Source of the DNA: Pedobacter sp. SYSU D00535
Lineage (GTDB): Bacteria > Bacteroidota > Bacteroidia > Sphingobacteriales > Sphingobacteriaceae
NCBI RefSeq assembly: GCF_017355855.1
Contig: NZ_JAFEWD010000001.1
Coordinates: 682,001-746,000 of the forward strand
Length of the DNA: 64,000 nucleotides
Direction: 5' to 3'
Shown here: positions 60,071 through 64,000 of the stretch, piece after piece
Layout: each line of letters starts with the position of its first letter
Position numbering within the stretch: the first letter of the stretch is position 1
The notes under the pieces: model-generated
Told to the model about the DNA's origin: nothing
The model's database searches: none
Seen by the model: only the letters and a program-made list of their open reading frames with translations
Position numbers and translations under genes: made by a program

Positions 60071-61638
60071 TGAGCGAAATAAAAACCTCTTCTCAGCCAA
60101 CACTTGAGGAGATCCAAAATTTCAAAGGACAGTTTCCGAAACAACTGTGGTATCTTTTTTTCTCTGAGATGTGGGAGCGATTCTGCTTCTACGGTATGCG
60201 CGGCATGCTTGTCTTCTTCATGACTTATGAGTTATTTATGAAAGAAGATGCAGCGCAGCTGCAGTACGGAGCAACACAAGCATTTGTATATGCCTTTACT
60301 TTCATTGGAGGCTTGTTTGCCGACAAAATTTTAGGGTTCAGAAAATCCCTATTCTGGGGAGGTCTGCTGATGATTGTGGGCAGCGCAATTCTAGCCTACG
60401 ATCCCCACCAGTTCTTTTTCCTGGGAATCAGCTTCACCGTAGTAGGAACGGGCTTTTTTAAACCCAATATCTCTACGATGGTTGGACAACTTTACAAAGA
60501 AGGCGACGCCCGACGCGATGCCGGCTTCTCGTTATTTTACGCGGGAATAAACATCGGCGCTCTTTTAGGTGGATATGCTTGTATCGCCATCGGGAAAGAT
60601 TATTCCTGGAACCTGGCCTTTGGCCTGGCCGGGATTGTAATGACCCTCAGTTTGATCACCTTCCTGTTTACTCAAAAAAGCCTTGGTCCTATTGGTCTGG
60701 CGCCTTCAGCTGGTGCTCTTATCAAGCCGGCTATCTCTGATAGTATCGGACAGACTGCTCCTGCGGTCCCTGCTGAAATAACTCAAAAGGCACAACCCGG
60801 AAACTGGGCTACTTACGCTGTTTACATTGGTTCGCTGCTCGTAATTCCTTTGATTATAGTCATGGTGTCGAACCCTAGGTACACCGATTGGTTTATGTAT
60901 ACCATTGGTCCGGCGACACTGGTATACCTGTTTTATGAGATGAGCAAACACAGTGCAGCAGAGCGTAAAAAGCTTTTTGCCGCCCTGTTCTTCATCTTCT
61001 TCTCGATTGTTTTTTGGGCGTTCTTCGAGCAAAGTGGCGGCTCTCTCAGTCTTTTTGCTGCTGAAAATTTAAGCAGTCAGCTCCTGGGCATATTCACTCT
61101 CGATCCCAATGGCGTAAATAATGCGGCGAACTCTTTGTTCGTAATCATCCTTGCTCCAGTCATTGGGCTAGTTTGGGTCGCGATGGCGAAAAAAAGGACT
61201 GAACCCAACACGGTAGTGAAGTTCGGAATAGCTTTTTTGTTCCTGGGTGCGGCTTTTTTCATCTTTTATGCTACCCGCTTTTTTGCAAATGAACAAGGCG
61301 TTACATCGCTCGACGTATTTACGAGTGCCTATCTTGTGATCACCTTGGGAGAACTCTGTCTTTCTCCTATTGGTTTGTCAATTATGACCAAGTTGGCTCC
61401 TGCCAGATTACAGGGAATGATGATGGGGATGTGGTTCCTGGCAAGCGCCTATGGGCAGTACGTTGCCGGAATTTTGGGAGCGGGAATGATACTCGCCGAC
61501 GAAAGCGCCAGTCGCAGCGAAAAACTTATTTCTTACACTTCAGGTTATTACCAATTAGCGATTTATGCAGTGGTCGCCGGGATTATAATGATAATAGCTT
61601 CCCCGCTTATTAAGCGACTAATGGGCGGAGTAAAATAA
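60070..61638 (+). CDS. POT/PTR peptide transporter 1
   Basis: The 522-residue inner-membrane protein has about 14 helices. POT markers are EMWERFCFYGMRGML near residue 33 (the ExxER proton-coupling motif) and SLFYAGINIGALLGGY near residue 155. POT proteins import di- and tripeptides with protons. It is translated with the DPP4 gene, so dipeptides from Xaa-Pro cleavage are the likely cargo. Confidence 0.94.
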   Translation: MSEIKTSSQPTLEEIQNFKGQFPKQLWYLFFSEMWERFCFYGMRGMLVFFMTYELFMKEDAAQLQYGATQAFVYAFTFIGGLFADKILGFRKSLFWGGLLMIVGSAILAYDPHQFFFLGISFTVVGTGFFKPNISTMVGQLYKEGDARRDAGFSLFYAGINIGALLGGYACIAIGKDYSWNLAFGLAGIVMTLSLITFLFTQKSLGPIGLAPSAGALIKPAISDSIGQTAPAVPAEITQKAQPGNWATYAVYIGSLLVIPLIIVMVSNPRYTDWFMYTIGPATLVYLFYEMSKHSAAERKKLFAALFFIFFSIVFWAFFEQSGGSLSLFAAENLSSQLLGIFTLDPNGVNNAANSLFVIILAPVIGLVWVAMAKKRTEPNTVVKFGIAFLFLGAAFFIFYATRFFANEQGVTSLDVFTSAYLVITLGELCLSPIGLSIMTKLAPARLQGMMMGMWFLASAYGQYVAGILGAGMILADESASRSEKLISYTSGYYQLAIYAVVAGIIMIIASPLIKRLMGGVK

Positions 61639-61653
61639 ATTTAAATTGATTCT

Positions 61654-63417
61654 ATGTCGAATTCAGCAAACGATAACTTTTTCAACTCGAAAGTACTCGG
61701 ACACCCAGAGGGACTCTTTGTGCTTTTCTTCACAGAAATGTGGGAACGATTCTCTTATTATGGAATGCGGGCCTTACTGGTATTATTTCTTACCAGCTCC
61801 ATTCTGGGGCAGAATCCCGGCTGGGGCTGGGAGCGGGAAAACGCACTTGCGATCTACGGGTCCTACACTTCACTGGCCTACCTCACTCCTATCCTGGGTG
61901 GTTACATTGCTGATAGAATTATTGGTTATCGATGGGCAGTAGTTGTGGGAGCTTTGTTAATGACGCTCGGTCATCTTTCCATGGCCATCGAAGTTCATCA
62001 GGCTTTTATGTATATGGGTTTGGCATTACTAGTGCTCGGCAACGGCTTCTTCAAACCTAATATGACTTCTATCCTTTCGGAGATGTATAAAAAACACCCG
62101 GAGAAAAAGGACGGAGCTTACACCATCTTCTACATGGGAGTGAATGCCGGCGCATTTCTCGGGATGTTGCTTTGCGGTTATATAGGAGAAAATCCCAACT
62201 GGGGATGGAGCTATGGCTTCGGCCTGGCAGGTATTTTCATGTTTATCGGAATGCTTCAGTTCTATTTTACCCAGAACATTTTTGGCACTATTGGGCTAAA
62301 ACCTGTTGAAGACAAAGAAACAAGGGAAGACCTAGGCGATCCTGCGGAAGCTCAACGGAATCCCTTTTCAACTTTCGACCTTGTTTTGATTGGCATTATC
62401 TCTATTACCGGATTGATTTGGGTAATAAATGATCCGCTTTCCAAAATCACTTCTGTCAATTTCTTCAATTTTACGGTAGGAGATATATCCGGAAGCAACG
62501 TAGCCATTAGTGTTGCCTTGATTCTCTTCCTCATTATCTTGATAAAAAGGATTTCTCAGTATACTCCTGTCCTGCGCGACAAAATGATTGCAGTAATAAT
62601 CCTTGCCTTTATTACCATTTTCTTCTGGGCATCTTTCGAACAAGCTGGAGGTTCGATGACCATCTTTGCAAAAGATTACACAGCCCGGGTTTTGGAAGGC
62701 AATTACAAGGTGATCTTCAACGTCGTTAACACGCTTATCACCATTATCCCCCTTGCTATCATCAGCTACGTATTATTTAAACTGTTCAGGAACACCTTCG
62801 GTCGTTTTGCCCTCGGGAATATTATACTCGCTTCCGGTTTTATAGTTATCTGGGGAATTGTGATTTACATGCTGTCGAATCAGTACAATGCAGTGCAGGC
62901 AGAAGTACCGGCGACCTGGTTTGGTGTATTAAACTCCTTATTCATTATTACCTTTGCACCCCTGATTTCAAAGATCTGGGAAAGTAAATTCAACCCTTTT
63001 GCAACAATCAAGTACGGTCTGGGTATGATGCTTTTGGGGCTGGGATTTGCAGTGCTCTCTTACGGTGCCAGTGACATCCCTCAGGGAGCCAAAGTAGCTT
63101 CTGTTAGCATGGTGTGGCTTGTATTCGCCTACTTTTTCCATACCATGGGAGAACTTTTTATATCGCCGGTGGGCTTATCTTACGTAAGCAAACTTGTTCC
63201 GGGAAGAATGATAGCAATTATGTTTGGAATTTGGTACCTGGCCATTGCCATTGGAAATAAAATTGCCGGAACTTTAGGTGGGATGATTGACCAAATTACC
63301 GCGCAGTATTCGATGTCAACTTTCTTCCTGATCTTTACACTAATACCGATAGGTCTAGGTTTATTGATCATGTTACTTACTCCGTTGGTCAAGAAATTAA
63401 TGCACGGCGTCCACTAG
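61654..63417 (+). CDS. POT/PTR peptide transporter 2
   Basis: The 587-residue inner-membrane protein has the same POT markers, EMWERFSYYGMRALL near residue 29 and IFYMGVNAGAFLGMLL near residue 152, but differs strongly from the first copy elsewhere. It is 15 bases after the first transporter gene and ends at a clear terminator, closing the three-gene operon. The two transporters may differ in peptide preference. Confidence 0.94.
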   Translation: MSNSANDNFFNSKVLGHPEGLFVLFFTEMWERFSYYGMRALLVLFLTSSILGQNPGWGWERENALAIYGSYTSLAYLTPILGGYIADRIIGYRWAVVVGALLMTLGHLSMAIEVHQAFMYMGLALLVLGNGFFKPNMTSILSEMYKKHPEKKDGAYTIFYMGVNAGAFLGMLLCGYIGENPNWGWSYGFGLAGIFMFIGMLQFYFTQNIFGTIGLKPVEDKETREDLGDPAEAQRNPFSTFDLVLIGIISITGLIWVINDPLSKITSVNFFNFTVGDISGSNVAISVALILFLIILIKRISQYTPVLRDKMIAVIILAFITIFFWASFEQAGGSMTIFAKDYTARVLEGNYKVIFNVVNTLITIIPLAIISYVLFKLFRNTFGRFALGNIILASGFIVIWGIVIYMLSNQYNAVQAEVPATWFGVLNSLFIITFAPLISKIWESKFNPFATIKYGLGMMLLGLGFAVLSYGASDIPQGAKVASVSMVWLVFAYFFHTMGELFISPVGLSYVSKLVPGRMIAIMFGIWYLAIAIGNKIAGTLGGMIDQITAQYSMSTFFLIFTLIPIGLGLLIMLLTPLVKKLMHGVH

Positions 63418-63431
63418 CATTAACAATATTT

Positions 63432-63462
63432 ACCCCCGGTTTTTGCCGGGGGTTCTTTTTTC
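63432..63462 (+). terminator. Rho-independent terminator of the peptide-use operon
   Basis: A perfect 8-bp stem (ACCCCCGG at 63432-63439 with CCGGGGGT at 63446-63453) and a 6-base loop are followed by TCTTTTTTCT. Confidence 0.88.
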
Positions 63463-63475
63463 TGTTTCAAAAAAT

Positions 63476-63483
63476 TACTTTTG
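63476..63483 (+). promoter_or_regulatory. Candidate -7 element of the GT2 gene
   Basis: TACTTTTG fits TAnnTTTG and lies 19 bases before the GTG start at 63503. Confidence 0.5.
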
Positions 63484-63502
63484 CTCCTTTCACTGCCCCG
63501 AC

Positions 63503-64000
63503 GTGTTATCAGACAGCTTAGTACTTATTCCGACATATAACGAAAAAGAGAACATCGAGAAAATTATTCGAAAGGTTTTCTCTTTAACTCACCCCTTCCA
63601 TATCTTGATCATCGATGACGGCTCGCCGGACGGCACTGCTGATATAGTGAAGCACTTACAGGGAGAGTTCGACGGGAAATTATATATCGAAGAGCGGAAA
63701 GGGAAACTTGGACTTGGCACGGCTTATATTCACGGTTTTAAGTGGGCACTGCGTCATAATTATGAATATATCTTTGAGATGGATGCAGATTTCTCTCATA
63801 ACCCCGACGACCTTATCCGCCTTCGTGAGGCTTGTGTTCACGGAGCAGACGTTGCGATTGGCTCACGATATATTAAAGGCGTAAATGTTGTAAACTGGCC
63901 GATGAACCGTGTTTTGATGTCCTATTTTGCATCGGTGTATGTTCGGTATGTTACGGGCATCCCTATTCAGGACGCTACGGCAGGCTTTAAATGCTACCGC
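63503..64000 (+). CDS. GT2 family polyprenol-phosphate mannosyltransferase-like (N-terminal part, cut by window edge)
   Basis: From the GTG at 63503 to the window edge, 166 residues are visible. The family features are LVLIPTYNEKENIEKII at the start, ILIIDDGSPDGTADIV near residue 34, FEMDADFSHNPDDL near residue 90 with the metal-binding DAD, and IGSRYIKG near residue 119. These fit the dolichol/polyprenol-phosphate mannose synthase group of GT2 enzymes, which transfer a sugar from GDP- or UDP-sugar to a lipid carrier. The GTG start is chosen because there is no in-frame ATG nearby and a promoter element lies just before. The remaining C-terminus is outside the window. Confidence 0.92.
   Translation, partial: MLSDSLVLIPTYNEKENIEKIIRKVFSLTHPFHILIIDDGSPDGTADIVKHLQGEFDGKLYIEERKGKLGLGTAYIHGFKWALRHNYEYIFEMDADFSHNPDDLIRLREACVHGADVAIGSRYIKGVNVVNWPMNRVLMSYFASVYVRYVTGIPIQDATAGFKCYR

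Overview
The window reads as a chromosome segment of a Bacteroidota bacterium, most like the Sphingobacteriaceae (Pedobacter and relatives). The evidence is a SusC/RagA-type TonB-dependent transporter, a giant PKD-repeat surface protein with a gliding-motility/type IX sorting tail next to a PorP/SprF protein, S46 and S9 dipeptidyl peptidases, a CXXXY-type CcmE, and many promoters of the Bacteroidota TAnnTTTG (-7) type with little Shine-Dalgarno signal. I see no prophage, insertion sequence or CRISPR array.

Bases 1-10243 form a carbohydrate-utilisation island. On the minus strand lie an L-fucose-isomerase-like enzyme, a DUF3826 exported protein and the N-terminal 485 residues of a SusC-like transporter that runs off the left edge. 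A divergent cupin-AraC regulator follows, then a sodium/solute symporter plus a DHDPS/NanA-type aldolase, and a GH42 beta-galactosidase split by a -1 frameshift. Import, hydrolysis, isomerisation, aldol cleavage and regulation are all represented, but the actual substrate cannot be read from the sequence.

Bases 10381-25383 are mostly housekeeping: an ABC-2 exporter pair, a Ppx/GppA phosphatase, Maf and KdsC, IscX and ferredoxin, a DUF2520 protein, CcmF and CcmE, a lipoprotein, a pyridoxamine-phosphate-oxidase-like protein, an alkyladenine glycosylase, a free-methionine sulfoxide reductase, an Arg/Asp-rich exported protein and an S46 peptidase carrying the Arg of DPP11. RNase P RNA follows at about 25483-25834, then an NtrC-type regulator with a GSFTSA loop.

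Bases 27645-39560 hold a conserved protein of unknown function, Hsp20, a thioesterase, an MgtC-like protein, a FolB/GlcD-like pair, a SCO-cytochrome c-SemiSWEET cluster, a membrane-anchored MutS-like ATPase divergent from a DUF2027-Smr protein, a MATE exporter, PpnP and a DinB-like protein. Bases 39710-46149 are the 1804-residue PKD adhesin and its PorP/SprF partner.

Bases 46216-64000 carry small unknown proteins (including a probable 34-residue membrane peptide), a DUF763 protein, a HAD phosphatase, a CBM9-like/PKD exported protein convergent with a GH28 polygalacturonase, a tRNA-Ser/Pro/Pro operon with its own promoter and terminator, a PgpH-like 7TM-HD phosphodiesterase, and a peptide-use operon of a DPP4-like peptidase with two POT transporters. 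A GT2 polyprenol-phosphate sugar transferase runs off the right edge. The least explained items are the island's catabolic route, the membrane MutS/Smr pair and the possible leaderless transcripts.
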